From: Nevskiales bacterium | Lineage (GTDB): Bacteria; Pseudomonadota; Gammaproteobacteria; Nevskiales; Nevskiaceae | Assembly: GCA_028698335.1 (NCBI GenBank) | Contig: JAQVDP010000016.1 | Span: 1 to 64,000 of the forward strand | Length of the DNA: 64,000 bases | Direction: 5' to 3' | In this document: positions 17,658 through 26,458 of the stretch, in pieces | How positions within the stretch are numbered: position 1 is the stretch's first letter | Layout: every line of letters begins with the position of its first letter | Notes under the pieces: generated by a model | Databases searched by the model: none | Told to the model about the DNA's origin: nothing | Seen by the model: the letters and a program-made list of their open reading frames with translations, nothing else | Program-made: the position numbers and the translations under genes

Positions 17658-18676
17658 GCGCCAGCGACAGCGTCGTCGCCGCGCGCCCGCCGCAGCAGTG
17701 GGCGCTGCGGCCGTGGCTGCGCACCCGCACCCTGCTGCTGCTCCTGCTGCTGGCGGCCCTGGCGCTGGTGTCGGCGCGGCGCACCGAGATCGACCGCATG
17801 TTCGCGCTCAGCGCCGAGGCGGTCGCCGTCGGCGTCGGTGGCGAGGGGCATTCGCAGGTGCTCGACGGACTGGCGCGCATCGTCGGCCACCTGTGGCCGT
17901 TGCAGCTGTCGGAAACGCGGCCGGTCTCGAGGATCGAGAACTTCGACCGCGCGCAGCTGCCCTGGGGCAGCCATCTGGAGGTCGAGCGGCGGCGCGAGCA
18001 ACACCTGGATCCGGACACGCTGCAGATGACCGAGACCACGGTCGAGCGCGAGGTGCTGGTCGAGCCCTACGGCTATCTGCTGCACGTGCTGTGGCTGATG
18101 GTCGAGACCCTGGAGATCGCGGCCTGGGGCACCCTCATCGCGATCGTGCTGGCCGCTCCGCTGGCGGTGCTCGGCGCGCGCGGCTACAGCCCGAATCGGG
18201 CGGTCTACGCGCTGACGCGCGGCATCAGCAGTCTGCTGCGCGCGATCCCCGATCTGGTCAGCGCGCTGTTCCTGGTGCTGGCCTTCGGCTTCGGCCCGAT
18301 CGCCGGCGTGCTCGCGCTGGGGCTGCACACCGCCGGCTTTCTCGGCAAGTTCTTCGCCGAGGATGTCGAGAACGCGCCGCGCGGGCCGCAGGATGCGCTG
18401 CGCGCCGCCGGTGCCGGCCGGCTCGAACTGCTGCGCTATGCGGTGTTGCCGCAGGTCCTGCCGTCGTACATCGGCTACATCCAGTACATCCTCGAACGCA
18501 ACATCCGCACCGCGACGGTCATCGGCATCGTCGGCGCCGGCGGCATCGGCCAGGAGCTCAAGGGCCGCTTCGAGATGTTCGATTTCCAGCACGTCGGCAC
18601 GATCCTGGTCGTGATCTTCCTGACCGTGGTCGCGCTCGAACTCATCACCGGACGGATGCGCGCACGCCTGATCTGA
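17654..18676 (+). CDS. phnE: Phosphonate-type ABC transporter permease with an enlarged periplasmic loop
   Basis: The 340-residue protein has a first helix at about residues 25-43, then the permease core from about residue 140 (ETLEIAAWGTLIAIVLAAPLAVLGARGY) with the EAA-like loop APRGPQDALRAAGAGRLELLRYAVLPQVLPSYIGY and the IGIVGAGGIGQELKGRFEMFDF segment of PhnE. Between them is a charged stretch of about 95 residues, roughly 60 more than in typical PhnE. The ATG overlaps the phnC stop (ATGA). It completes the importer. Confidence 0.9.
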   Translation: MSASDSVVAARPPQQWALRPWLRTRTLLLLLLLAALALVSARRTEIDRMFALSAEAVAVGVGGEGHSQVLDGLARIVGHLWPLQLSETRPVSRIENFDRAQLPWGSHLEVERRREQHLDPDTLQMTETTVEREVLVEPYGYLLHVLWLMVETLEIAAWGTLIAIVLAAPLAVLGARGYSPNRAVYALTRGISSLLRAIPDLVSALFLVLAFGFGPIAGVLALGLHTAGFLGKFFAEDVENAPRGPQDALRAAGAGRLELLRYAVLPQVLPSYIGYIQYILERNIRTATVIGIVGAGGIGQELKGRFEMFDFQHVGTILVVIFLTVVALELITGRMRARLI

Positions 18677-18704
18677 CGCGGCCGCCCCCCATCGGAGTCC
18701 TGAC

Positions 18705-20807
18705 ATGAACACGACCAACCGGCGCGACTTCCTGCGCCTGGCCGCCGGCGGCACCGCGCTGGCGCTGCTGCCGCCGAGCATCCGCCGCGCCCTCGCCGTA
18801 CCCGCCGCGGTCGAGTCGCGCACGATCGAGGACGTCAAGCATGTGGTGATCCTGATGCAGGAGAACCGCTCGTTCGATCACTACTTCGGCACGCTGCGCG
18901 GCGTGCGCGGCTTCGGCGACCGGTTCCCGGTGCCGCTGGAGAGCGGCCACCCGGTGTGGATGCAGTCGGACGGCACGCGTGAGATCCCGCCCTACCATCT
19001 CGACAGCGAAACCATGAACGCGCTGCTGGTGCCGGACACGCCGCATTCGTATTCGGACGCGCAGGCGGCCTGGAACCAGGGCAAGTTCGGTTTCTGGCCC
19101 AAGTACAAGACGCCGTACTCGATGGGGCATTACCGCCGCGACGACATTCCGTTCCAGTTCGCGCTGGCCGAGGCGTTCACGCTCTGCGACGCCTATCACT
19201 GCTCGATCACCTCCGGCACCGATCCCAACCGCATCGTGTTCTGGAGCGGCAGCAACTTCAGCCCCGAGCTGCGGGCGCGCGGCGTCAACAGCACCGACGC
19301 GGACTCCGAGCCGGACAATCTGCGCTGCTGGGTGACCGGGCAGATGCCGGAACCGGGCTATACCTACAAGGCCAATGCGCTGACCTGGCCGACGATTCCG
19401 GACGTGCTGCAGGATGCCGGGATCGGCTGGCGCATCTATCAGGACCCCAACGACAACTGGACCGGCGCGATGCACGGCGGTCTGGCGTTCCGGAGCTTCC
19501 GCGGCGCCGAGCCGGGTTCGGCGCTGTACGAGCAGGGCCTGTCGCACTGGTCGCTGGAGGACCTGCGGCGCCACGTCGAGGCCGGCACCTTGCCGCAGGT
19601 CAGCTGGATCCTGCCGAACCGCATGCAGTCCGAGCATCCGGGGGCGCCGTCGAGTCCGCGCCAGGGCGGTCACTTCACCGCGCAGGTGCTCGACGCGCTG
19701 ACCGCCAATCCGGACGTGTGGAGCCGCACCGCGCTGTTCCTGACCTTCGACGAGAACGACGGTTTCTTCGATCACCTGCCGCCGCCGGCGGTGCCGTCCT
19801 ACAACGCAGACGGCAGCCTCGCCGGCGGGGCGACGCTGGATCTGGCCGGACACTATTTCGACGACCGCGAGCGCAGGCATCTGCGCGACGACGACACGGT
19901 CAGCGGCCGGGTGCGCCCGTGGGGGCTCGGCCCGCGCGTGCCGATGTACGTGATCTCGCCGTGGAGCCGCGGCGGCTGGGTCGATTCGGAAGTGGCCGAC
20001 CACACCTCGGTCGGACGCTTCCTGGAAGCCCGTTTCGGCGTGCGCATCCCGGCGATCAGCCCGTGGCACCGCGCGGTCTGCGGGGACCTGACCCGGGCCT
20101 TCGATTTCGAGCATCCCAACGAGCGCGCGTTCCCGCGCCTGCCGGACATGCGCGACTTCGCCGCGGTCGAGCAGGCCCAGCGCAAGCTGCCGGACCCGGC
20201 GCCGCCGAAGGCCGCGCAGCCGCTGTTCCAGGAGCCGGGCAGCCGGCCCTCGCGCGCGCTCGGCTATGTGCTGGACGTCGACGCCCACCGCGACGGCGAG
20301 CGGGTCGAGCTGAGCTTCGTCAACGCCGGCACCGTCGGCGCGGTGTTCCACGTCTACGACCGTCGCCGGCCGCAGGCGATCCCGCGACGCTACACGGTCG
20401 AGGCCGGCAAGCGCATGGCGGATCACTGGCCGGCGCGCGACGGTGCCGAGCTGTGGGTCCACGGTCCCAACGGCTTCGTGCGCCGCCTGCGTCTTGATGC
20501 CGCGGCGCCGGCGCTGGAGGTCCGTGCCAGGGCCGGCGCGCGCGGCGGGATCAGCCTGGAGGCGCACAACCGCGGGGCGCATCGGCTGCGGATGCAGGTC
20601 CGCGACGCCGCATACGGCGGCGGGACGTGGACGCTGGAGGTGGCGGCGCAGTCACAGGCGTCGCGGCACTGGGCGCTGACCGACAGCGCGCAGTGGTACG
20701 ACCTGATCGTCAGCGTCGACGGCTTCGAGCAGCGCTTCGCCGGTCGCGTCGAAACCGGCGAACCCGGTTTCAGCGATCCGGCGATGGGGGCCGCACCGGC
20801 GGGTTGA
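18705..20807 (+). CDS. Phosphocholine-specific phospholipase C / acid phosphatase family, Tat-exported
   Basis: The 700-residue protein has a Tat signal (NRRDFLRLAAGGTALAL at residues 4-20), then the PLC/AcpA catalytic domain with MQENRSFDHYFGTLRGVRGF near residue 46, YHCSITSGTDPNR near 165, and FLTFDENDGFFDH near 345. Two C-terminal beta domains (about 500-690) match the non-haemolytic PlcN architecture. Such enzymes cleave phosphatidylcholine-type lipids and release phosphoryl headgroups. It follows phnE by 28 bases with GGAG before the ATG, so it probably belongs to the same regulon and feeds phosphorus compounds to the transporter. Confidence 0.92.
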   Translation: MNTTNRRDFLRLAAGGTALALLPPSIRRALAVPAAVESRTIEDVKHVVILMQENRSFDHYFGTLRGVRGFGDRFPVPLESGHPVWMQSDGTREIPPYHLDSETMNALLVPDTPHSYSDAQAAWNQGKFGFWPKYKTPYSMGHYRRDDIPFQFALAEAFTLCDAYHCSITSGTDPNRIVFWSGSNFSPELRARGVNSTDADSEPDNLRCWVTGQMPEPGYTYKANALTWPTIPDVLQDAGIGWRIYQDPNDNWTGAMHGGLAFRSFRGAEPGSALYEQGLSHWSLEDLRRHVEAGTLPQVSWILPNRMQSEHPGAPSSPRQGGHFTAQVLDALTANPDVWSRTALFLTFDENDGFFDHLPPPAVPSYNADGSLAGGATLDLAGHYFDDRERRHLRDDDTVSGRVRPWGLGPRVPMYVISPWSRGGWVDSEVADHTSVGRFLEARFGVRIPAISPWHRAVCGDLTRAFDFEHPNERAFPRLPDMRDFAAVEQAQRKLPDPAPPKAAQPLFQEPGSRPSRALGYVLDVDAHRDGERVELSFVNAGTVGAVFHVYDRRRPQAIPRRYTVEAGKRMADHWPARDGAELWVHGPNGFVRRLRLDAAAPALEVRARAGARGGISLEAHNRGAHRLRMQVRDAAYGGGTWTLEVAAQSQASRHWALTDSAQWYDLIVSVDGFEQRFAGRVETGEPGFSDPAMGAAPAG

Positions 20808-20816
20808 GCCGGCTTT

Positions 20817-21572
20817 TCAGCGCTGCGGCAGCAGCGCGCGTTCGATCACGCCGCCGCCACCGAGCTGCCAGCAGCGCGCCGCCGCCGGTTCGGCGAGGGT
20901 CAGCGCGCCGCCGTCGAGATAGCCGCCGGTGTCGAGGAACAGGCGGTTGCCGGTCCAGATCCAGTCGTGCATCGGCGTGTGGCCGCTGAGCAGCAGCGAC
21001 AGCCCCGGAACCCGGAGGACCTCGCCGCCGCGCGCGCGGCGCGCGCCGGCGCGGCTCCACAGCAGCGCGCCGCAGACCGACGGCGTGTCGGGCAGGGCGT
21101 CGCGTCCGGCCGAGAACGCGGCCGTTGCCAGCGTCGGCCAGGCGCGGTCGTCCGGCGGATCGGCATGCACCACGCCGATCGGATCGGCATCGGGCTGCGC
21201 GATCTCGATCGTCAGCGGCAGCGCCGCGGCCCGTTCGACGAGGCGTGCCTGCGTGGCGGCGTCGACGGCGTCGAACCATTGCCCGCCGTTGTCGCGCCAG
21301 CGTGCGCGGACCGCGGGATCGCGGCCGCCGTTGGCGAGCATCGCCTCGTGATTGCCCATCACCGCGTGGAACCAGTCGGCGTCGGCCTGCGCCAGCAGCA
21401 GCTCGGCGCTGGCCGGGCCGCGGTCGACAAGGTCGCCGACGCTGAACAGGCGGTCGCGCCCGCGGTCGAATCCGGCCGCGTCCAGCAGCGCGTACAGGCG
21501 GTCGGCGTGACCGTGCACGTCGCCGACGAACAGGTCGCGACCGGTGCGGTTGGCGGGCAGCCGCAGCATCAT
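20817..21572 (-). CDS. PPP-family (PrpA/ApaH-like) metallophosphatase
   Basis: The 251-residue protein has the three PPP metallophosphatase motifs in order: GDVHGH (residue 17), GDLVDRG (about 45), GNHEAM (about 72), followed by LSGHTPMH with the late metal-binding histidine. Bacterial relatives are serine/threonine protein phosphatases or diadenosine tetraphosphatases. Length suits a protein-phosphatase type. The first of two adjacent ATGs is used. It starts 9 bases after the stop of the cytochrome gene and is the last gene of that operon. Confidence 0.87.
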   Translation of the reverse strand: MMLRLPANRTGRDLFVGDVHGHADRLYALLDAAGFDRGRDRLFSVGDLVDRGPASAELLLAQADADWFHAVMGNHEAMLANGGRDPAVRARWRDNGGQWFDAVDAATQARLVERAAALPLTIEIAQPDADPIGVVHADPPDDRAWPTLATAAFSAGRDALPDTPSVCGALLWSRAGARRARGGEVLRVPGLSLLLSGHTPMHDWIWTGNRLFLDTGGYLDGGALTLAEPAAARCWQLGGGGVIERALLPQR

Positions 21573-21580
21573 CGCCGGGC

Positions 21581-22849
21581 TCAGCGCCGCCGCACTTCGG
21601 CGGGCGCCACCGCGGGTGCGGCGTTGCCCCAGCTGGCGCGGATGTAGCTCAGCACCGCGGCCAGTTCGGTGTCGTCGAGCCGGTGCGCGTAGGGCGGCAT
21701 CCCGTAAGGGCGCGGGTTGCCCGCGGTGCTGGGCGCGAAACCGCCGAACAGCACGCTCTGGATGGCGTTGTTCGGCGACGCCGCCGTGACCAGCGGGTTG
21801 CCCGCCAGCGCCGGGATCGCGAACGGCCGGCCCTGCCCGTCGTCGCCGTGGCAGTCGCGGCAGTGCGTCCGGTACAGCGTCGCGCCCCGCGCCAGGAACG
21901 GATCGTCCGGATTCGCGGCCGCGCGCACCGGCGCCGCGGCCGACGCCGCACGCCGCGGCAGCCGGCGCAGGTAGTCGACCATCGCGGCGATGTCGTCGTC
22001 GCGGAGGTACTGCAGGCTGTGGAACACGACCTCGGCCATCGGCCCGCTGACCGCGCCGCGCGCCGAGACGCCGGTGCTGAGCAGGCTGCGCATCTGCGCG
22101 GCGTCGGCGTCGCTCATCGGCGCCTCGCGGGTCAGCGGCAGCGCGTCCCAGTTCAGGCTCGGAATCGGACCGCCGTCGTAGTCGGCGCCCGCGCGCAGCC
22201 CGCCGAGCGGCCCGCGCGCGGTGTGACAGGCATTGCAGTGGCCGAGGCCCTCGACCAGATAGGCGCCGCGCTCGTTGGCGGCGAGCGTGTCGAGGCCGCC
22301 GTCCCCGGCCTGCGCCGGAGCCGGATCGAAGTACAGCGCCCGCCACACCATCAGCGCCAGCTGCGTGTTGTACGGGAAGCGCAGCTCGGGTGGCGGGGGC
22401 GCCCGCCGCACCGGCGGCAGCGACTGCAGGTACGCGAAGATCGCGTCGGCGTCGCGGCGCGTGACCTGTGTGTAGTTCGGGTACGGGAAGGCCGGATACA
22501 GGCGGCGGCCGTCGCGCGAGCGGCCGTGATGCAGCGCCCGATAGAAGTCCTGCTCGGTCCAGTCGCCGAGGCCGGTGGCCGGGTCGGGCGTCAGGTTGGT
22601 GCTGTAGATCGCCCCGAACGGGGTGCCGATGCGGCGCCCGCCGGCGTATTCCGGGCCGCCCTGCGCCGTGTGGCAGGCCACGCAGTTGCCGGCGCGGGCG
22701 AGGTAGCGGCCGGCCTCGATCCGCTCCGCCAGCGGCCGCGTGTGCACGGACGGCGGAATCCCGTCCTCCATCCAGTCCGGGAGCAGCAGCCAGCCGATCC
22801 CGGCGACGAGCAGGGCGGCGGCGACCAGGGTGATGCGCAGCCGCTTCAT
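21581..22849 (-). CDS. Membrane-anchored triheme cytochrome c
   Basis: The 422-residue protein has an N-terminal anchor or signal helix (residues 6-24) and three CxxCH heme sites: NCVACHT (about 57), HCNACHT (about 205) and HCRDCHG (about 335). The spacing matches the cytochrome subunits of membrane alcohol, gluconate and aldehyde dehydrogenases, which pass electrons from periplasmic oxidation to ubiquinone or an oxidase. No dehydrogenase subunit lies beside it, so its partner is elsewhere. Its ATG overlaps the stop of the diheme cytochrome gene (ATGA). Confidence 0.9.
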   Translation of the reverse strand: MKRLRITLVAAALLVAGIGWLLLPDWMEDGIPPSVHTRPLAERIEAGRYLARAGNCVACHTAQGGPEYAGGRRIGTPFGAIYSTNLTPDPATGLGDWTEQDFYRALHHGRSRDGRRLYPAFPYPNYTQVTRRDADAIFAYLQSLPPVRRAPPPPELRFPYNTQLALMVWRALYFDPAPAQAGDGGLDTLAANERGAYLVEGLGHCNACHTARGPLGGLRAGADYDGGPIPSLNWDALPLTREAPMSDADAAQMRSLLSTGVSARGAVSGPMAEVVFHSLQYLRDDDIAAMVDYLRRLPRRAASAAAPVRAAANPDDPFLARGATLYRTHCRDCHGDDGQGRPFAIPALAGNPLVTAASPNNAIQSVLFGGFAPSTAGNPRPYGMPPYAHRLDDTELAAVLSYIRASWGNAAPAVAPAEVRRR

Positions 22850-23586
22850 CGCGCCGCCTCCGGGATCGATCCGCAGGCCAGCGGCAGCGTCGTCGGCGCC
22901 ACGGGCAGCCGTTCGGGGCGGTGTTCGGCCGGCAGCGGCCGGCTCGCGATCCACGCGGTGACGGCACCGACCTCGGTGGCGTCGAGCTTGCGGGCGATCT
23001 GCAGCATGCAGTCCGGCGCCGCGGCATGGCGGACGCCGGTCTGCCACGCGCCGATCTGCGCCGCCAGATATTCCGGCGGCAGTCCGAGCAGGCCGGGAAC
23101 GGCGGCGTCGCTGCCGTCGACGCTGAATCCGAGCAGCGACTCGCCGTGGCAGGCGCCGCAGGGCGGCAGCTCGCGCGCCGGATCGCCGTCGACGACCAGG
23201 CGCCGCCCCTGTTCCAGGGTCGCGGCCGGCGCGGTGCCTGAGCGGGGCGTGGTCGCGGCGTCCTGGGCGGCGTAGTACGCGGCGATCTCGCGCAGGTAGG
23301 CGTCCGACAGCCAGGCCAGCATCGACGCCATGATCGCGTGCGGACGCCGGCCGTCGCGGAAGTGCGTCAGCTGCGCGTACAGGTACGCCGCGGGTTTGCC
23401 GGCGATCGACGGGTAGTAGTCCTCCGCGGCGGAGCGTCCGGCCTCGCCGTGGCAGGCGGCGCAGGCGGCGACGCGATCGTGCAGGTCGTCCCGGTCTGCG
23501 GATGTGGCATGCGCCTGCAGCGGCAGCCAGCAGGCCAGCACGGCCAGCGCGCGCCGCCAGCGGGAATGCGGTGAAGTCTGGAACAT
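22846..23586 (-). CDS. Diheme cytochrome c (c4/c553-like)
   Basis: The 246-residue product has a signal peptide (to about residue 29, QAHATS) and two CxxCH motifs: CAACHG near residue 42 and CGACHG near residue 150. Each heme domain has a distal methionine region, as in cytochrome c4. It would carry electrons in the periplasm, probably together with the triheme protein encoded downstream. The start at 23586 gives a clean signal peptide. Upstream in-frame ATGs at 23628 and 23682 exist; the latter lies inside the long inverted repeat. None has a strong ribosome-binding site, so the start is uncertain. Confidence 0.83.
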   Translation of the reverse strand: MFQTSPHSRWRRALAVLACWLPLQAHATSADRDDLHDRVAACAACHGEAGRSAAEDYYPSIAGKPAAYLYAQLTHFRDGRRPHAIMASMLAWLSDAYLREIAAYYAAQDAATTPRSGTAPAATLEQGRRLVVDGDPARELPPCGACHGESLLGFSVDGSDAAVPGLLGLPPEYLAAQIGAWQTGVRHAAAPDCMLQIARKLDATEVGAVTAWIASRPLPAEHRPERLPVAPTTLPLACGSIPEAAR

Positions 23587-23651
23587 CTGCGGTCGGAGCG
23601 TGGGGGAAGGGGAACGGGGGAACGACATGGTGCGAGAAGCGGCCGTCGGAT

Positions 23652-23750
23652 GCCATCCGCAGGCGGGGGGCGCAAAACGCATAACAGATTATATCGGCTC
23701 GGGCTAACTCCGGATCTGTTATGCGTTTGGCGAACGCGCCTGCGGCTGTC
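23652..23750. repeat. Long inverted repeat in the divergent region between cytochrome operon and DUF2970 gene
   Basis: A perfect 15-base inverted repeat (AAACGCATAACAGAT at 23675-23689 and its complement at 23714-23728) is separated by 24 bases. Similarity continues imperfectly outward, giving arms of about 38 bases (23652-23689 and 23714-23750). The centre is AT-rich and contains TATAAT on the minus strand. It could be a paired operator for two divergent promoters, a large hairpin, or a relic of a duplicated sequence. Confidence 0.75.
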
Positions 23751-23805
23751 CGCGGGATCGGCGCGGCGGCAGGCTGGTGTTGCCCACACCGATGAGGAAC
23801 TGCCG

Positions 23806-24042
23806 ATGCGCGATCCCCGTGAAACCCCGCCCGCCACCGATCCGTCCGCGGCGCCGGGCGCGGTCGAGGTGCTCAAGAGCGTCGCCTGGTCCTTCTTCGG
23901 CGTGCAGGACGCCCGCACACGGACGCGCGATTTCACCCACGGCCGGCCGCTGCCGTTCGTCGTCGCGGGTGTCGCGATGACGGCGATGGTGGCGCTGCTG
24001 TTCTACGCCGCGGCGCAGCTGATGCTGCACCTGTACGGCTGA
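23806..24042 (+). CDS. DUF2970 small membrane protein
   Basis: The 78-residue protein fits DUF2970: a hydrophilic N-terminus, VLKSVAWSFFGVQ near residue 23, a basic stretch, and one transmembrane helix at about residues 50-74 (PFVVAGVAMTAMVALLFYAAAQL). The function of the family is unknown; members are inner-membrane proteins. A GAGGA box 9 bases upstream decides the start at 23806 over the longer frame. It is convergent with the MocR gene, 4 bases from its stop. Confidence 0.83.
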   Translation: MRDPRETPPATDPSAAPGAVEVLKSVAWSFFGVQDARTRTRDFTHGRPLPFVVAGVAMTAMVALLFYAAAQLMLHLYG

Positions 24043-24046
24043 GGCG

Positions 24047-25477
24047 TCAGCGCCCCGCCGCCGCGTCGATCTGCGCGGCCGCGAGCCGGCCCAGCGTCCG
24101 CAGGGCGCGGTTGATGCGGCGGTCGTCGGGGTGGCCGTAGTTCAGGCGCAGGCAGTGCGAGAAGTCGTCGCGGGCTGAGAACAGCGCGCCCGGCGCGATG
24201 CTGATGCCCTTGTCGAGGGCGTCGCGATGCAGGCGCAGCGTGTCGACCGCGCGCGGCAGTTCGAGCCACAGGAAGTAGCCGCCCTGCGGCCGGGTGACGC
24301 GGGTGCCGTCCGGGAAGAAGTTGCGGACCGCCGCGATCGTCGCGTCGCGGTTGCCTTCCAGCGCCAGCCGCAGGCGCCGCAGATGGCGGTCGTAGCCGCC
24401 GCCACCGAGGTAGTCGGCCAGCGCCAGCTGTGACGGCAGCGCCGCGGACAGCGTCGAACCGAGCTTGAGGCGGCGTACCGCGTCGCCGTATCGCCCCGGC
24501 GCCGCCCAGCCGATGCGGTAGCCCGGGGCCAGGCACTTGGAGAACGAGCCGCAGTGCAGAACCTGGCCGGCGCCGTCCCAGGCCTTGGCCGGGCGCGGCC
24601 GGGCATTGCCGAAATACAGTTCGCCGTACACGTCGTCCTCGATCAGCGGCACGCGGTGGCGGGCCAGCGTCTCGACCAGACGGCGTTTGTGCGGATCGGG
24701 CATCCGCGCGCCCAGCGGGTTCTGGAAGCTCGGCATCAGCCAGCACGCGGCCGGGCGCTGGCGCTGCAGCATCGCCGCCAGGGCGTCGAGGTCGACGCCC
24801 TCGGCCGGGTCGGTCGGGATCTCGATGGCGCGCAGACCCAGACGTTCGAGGGCCTGCAGGGCGACGTAGAACGTCGGCGATTCGATCAGGACCGCGTCGC
24901 CGGGGCGGGTGACCGCCTGCAGGCACAGATTCAGGGCCTCGATGGCGCCGTCGGTGATGACCAGGTCGTCGGGGTCGATGTCGATGCCGTCGAGGCGGTA
25001 GCGCACCGCGATCAGACGGCGCAGCTCGCGGTTGCCCGGAGTCAGGTCGGTGACGGTGCGCCACGGGTCGCATGCGCGCGTCGCGCGATTCAGGGAGCGC
25101 TGCAGGCGCGCCAGCGGAAACAGCTGCGGGCTCGGGAACGCCGATCCGAGCGGAACGACGCGGGTCTTCTTGCTGGCCTCGAGCACCTGGTAGATCAGCT
25201 CGCTCTTGTCGACCGCCGTCGAGCGCCGTTGCGGGCGCGACGCCGCCGGTTGCGGCGGGCGCTCCTGCGCCGGCCTCGCCACGAAATAGCCCGACCGCAT
25301 GCGGGCGACGATCAGGCCCTGCGCCTCGAGCAGGTGATAGGCCTTGAGGACGGTCATCTCGCTGAGGCCGCGGCGACGGCTGGCGGCGCGGACCGACGCG
25401 ATGCGCTCGCCCGGTTGCAGCGCGCCGCCGTGGATCGCCGCGGCGACCTCGTCGGCGTAGCGGCGGTACAGCGTCAT
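24047..25477 (-). CDS. MocR-type GntR/aminotransferase-fold transcriptional regulator
   Basis: The 476-residue protein joins an N-terminal GntR winged HTH (residues 1-70: YADEVAAAIHGGALQPGERIASVR) to a PLP-dependent aminotransferase class I fold (about 110-470). The PLP lysine lies in CGSFSKCLAPGYRIGW, and the EDDVYGELYF aspartate/tyrosine pair is intact. Such regulators sense an amino compound through PLP. The ATG overlaps the stop of the upstream GST gene (ATGA), so the two form an operon; MocR proteins are more often divergent from their target. Confidence 0.9.
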   Translation of the reverse strand: MTLYRRYADEVAAAIHGGALQPGERIASVRAASRRRGLSEMTVLKAYHLLEAQGLIVARMRSGYFVARPAQERPPQPAASRPQRRSTAVDKSELIYQVLEASKKTRVVPLGSAFPSPQLFPLARLQRSLNRATRACDPWRTVTDLTPGNRELRRLIAVRYRLDGIDIDPDDLVITDGAIEALNLCLQAVTRPGDAVLIESPTFYVALQALERLGLRAIEIPTDPAEGVDLDALAAMLQRQRPAACWLMPSFQNPLGARMPDPHKRRLVETLARHRVPLIEDDVYGELYFGNARPRPAKAWDGAGQVLHCGSFSKCLAPGYRIGWAAPGRYGDAVRRLKLGSTLSAALPSQLALADYLGGGGYDRHLRRLRLALEGNRDATIAAVRNFFPDGTRVTRPQGGYFLWLELPRAVDTLRLHRDALDKGISIAPGALFSARDDFSHCLRLNYGHPDDRRINRALRTLGRLAAAQIDAAAGR

Positions 25478-26238
25478 GCCGGGCGGGCAGCGGCCGCCGG
25501 AGCGCGGTGGCGATGGGTGCGGTACTGCTCCCGCACCCACGCGCAGACGGGGTGCCCGGCGTAGGCGTCGACCAGCGCGCGGATCTCGGGGTCGGGGATC
25601 TGGGGCCACGGCATCGGGTGCTCCGGCGGCATCACCAGCAGCGACAGCATCGCCGCGACGCTCAGATCGGCGCGGCTGAAGCGGTCGCCGACCAAATACG
25701 GCGACTCGCCGACCCGCGCGGACAGGCGCGTCATCGCCGCATCGAAGCGCTCGCGCGCGGCGGCGACCGCGGCGTCGGAGCCGACGTAGACCTCGTGGAT
25801 CTTGCGCCGCAGGGCCGGGTACATCAGCGTGAACGCCAGCTGCCTGGCGCGCGGCAGCGGGTAGGTGAAGCAGTACCGGATGAAGTCCGGATAGGCCAGC
25901 AGGCGGTGGTACAGGATGCTGCGCAGGGTGACGCCGAGATCCCGTTCCATCTCGCGCTCCAGCGCCAGGCACTGCGCGCGGGCCTCGGGGGCCTCCGGCA
26001 GCAGCGGGGTTCCGGGGTGTTGCCGTTCGAGGTGGTCGAGGATGCGGTCGGAGCCCTGGATCGCGTTGCCGCCGTCGATCAGTACCGGCACCGAGGTGCC
26101 GGGGCCGTAGCGGCGCACCGTGATCATGTGGACACCCGGCAGGATCGCGACCGGGGTATGGGCGACGCCGTGGTGGTCGAGTGCCCAGCGTGCCTTCTCG
26201 CAGAAATGCGAATGTGGAAAGACGAGCAGACGGGTCAT
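25474..26238 (-). CDS. Glutathione S-transferase family protein
   Basis: The 254-residue protein has an N-terminal thioredoxin-like domain with SHFCEKARWALDHHGV, the cis-proline region TSVPVLI and the GSDRILDHLE glutathione-binding segment, and a C-terminal helical domain with YLVGDRFSRADLSVAAML. It would conjugate or otherwise use glutathione on an unknown electrophile. It is the first gene of a two-gene operon with the MocR regulator. The start at 26238 is the ATG directly before the thioredoxin-fold strand. Confidence 0.87.
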   Translation of the reverse strand: MTRLLVFPHSHFCEKARWALDHHGVAHTPVAILPGVHMITVRRYGPGTSVPVLIDGGNAIQGSDRILDHLERQHPGTPLLPEAPEARAQCLALEREMERDLGVTLRSILYHRLLAYPDFIRYCFTYPLPRARQLAFTLMYPALRRKIHEVYVGSDAAVAAARERFDAAMTRLSARVGESPYLVGDRFSRADLSVAAMLSLLVMPPEHPMPWPQIPDPEIRALVDAYAGHPVCAWVREQYRTHRHRAPAAAARPA

Positions 26239-26400
26239 GGCGGGGCGCGGTTCCGGATGGCGCGTCGGGCGCCGACGCGGCGTTACGATACCGGAGCGCG
26301 GCGATCGGGGCGCTCCGGCCCGGCGCCGGCGGCGGCTCACCCGTTTGAATCAGGCGGCTTTTCGGGGCGGGCAGCTAAGGTTGCCGGGCCCGGTTCCGGA

Positions 26401-26418
26401 GCGGCACGGCCGTGCCGC
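26401..26418. repeat. Perfect 18-base palindrome upstream of the DUF35 gene
   Basis: GCGGCACGGCCGTGCCGC is self-complementary over all 18 bases. It lies 40 bases before the first gene of the large acyl-CoA operon and could be an operator or a leader hairpin. In such GC-rich DNA some chance palindromes are expected. Confidence 0.35.
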
Positions 26419-26458
26419 GCCCTTCGGGGATCTCCATTTCTTTCAGGCCCTACATCCG

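Noticed and set aside
20796-20817. Terminator between phospholipase C and phosphatase genes
   Set aside because: A 5-base CCGGC/GCCGG stem followed by CTTTT was seen, but it is too short and its first arm lies in coding sequence.
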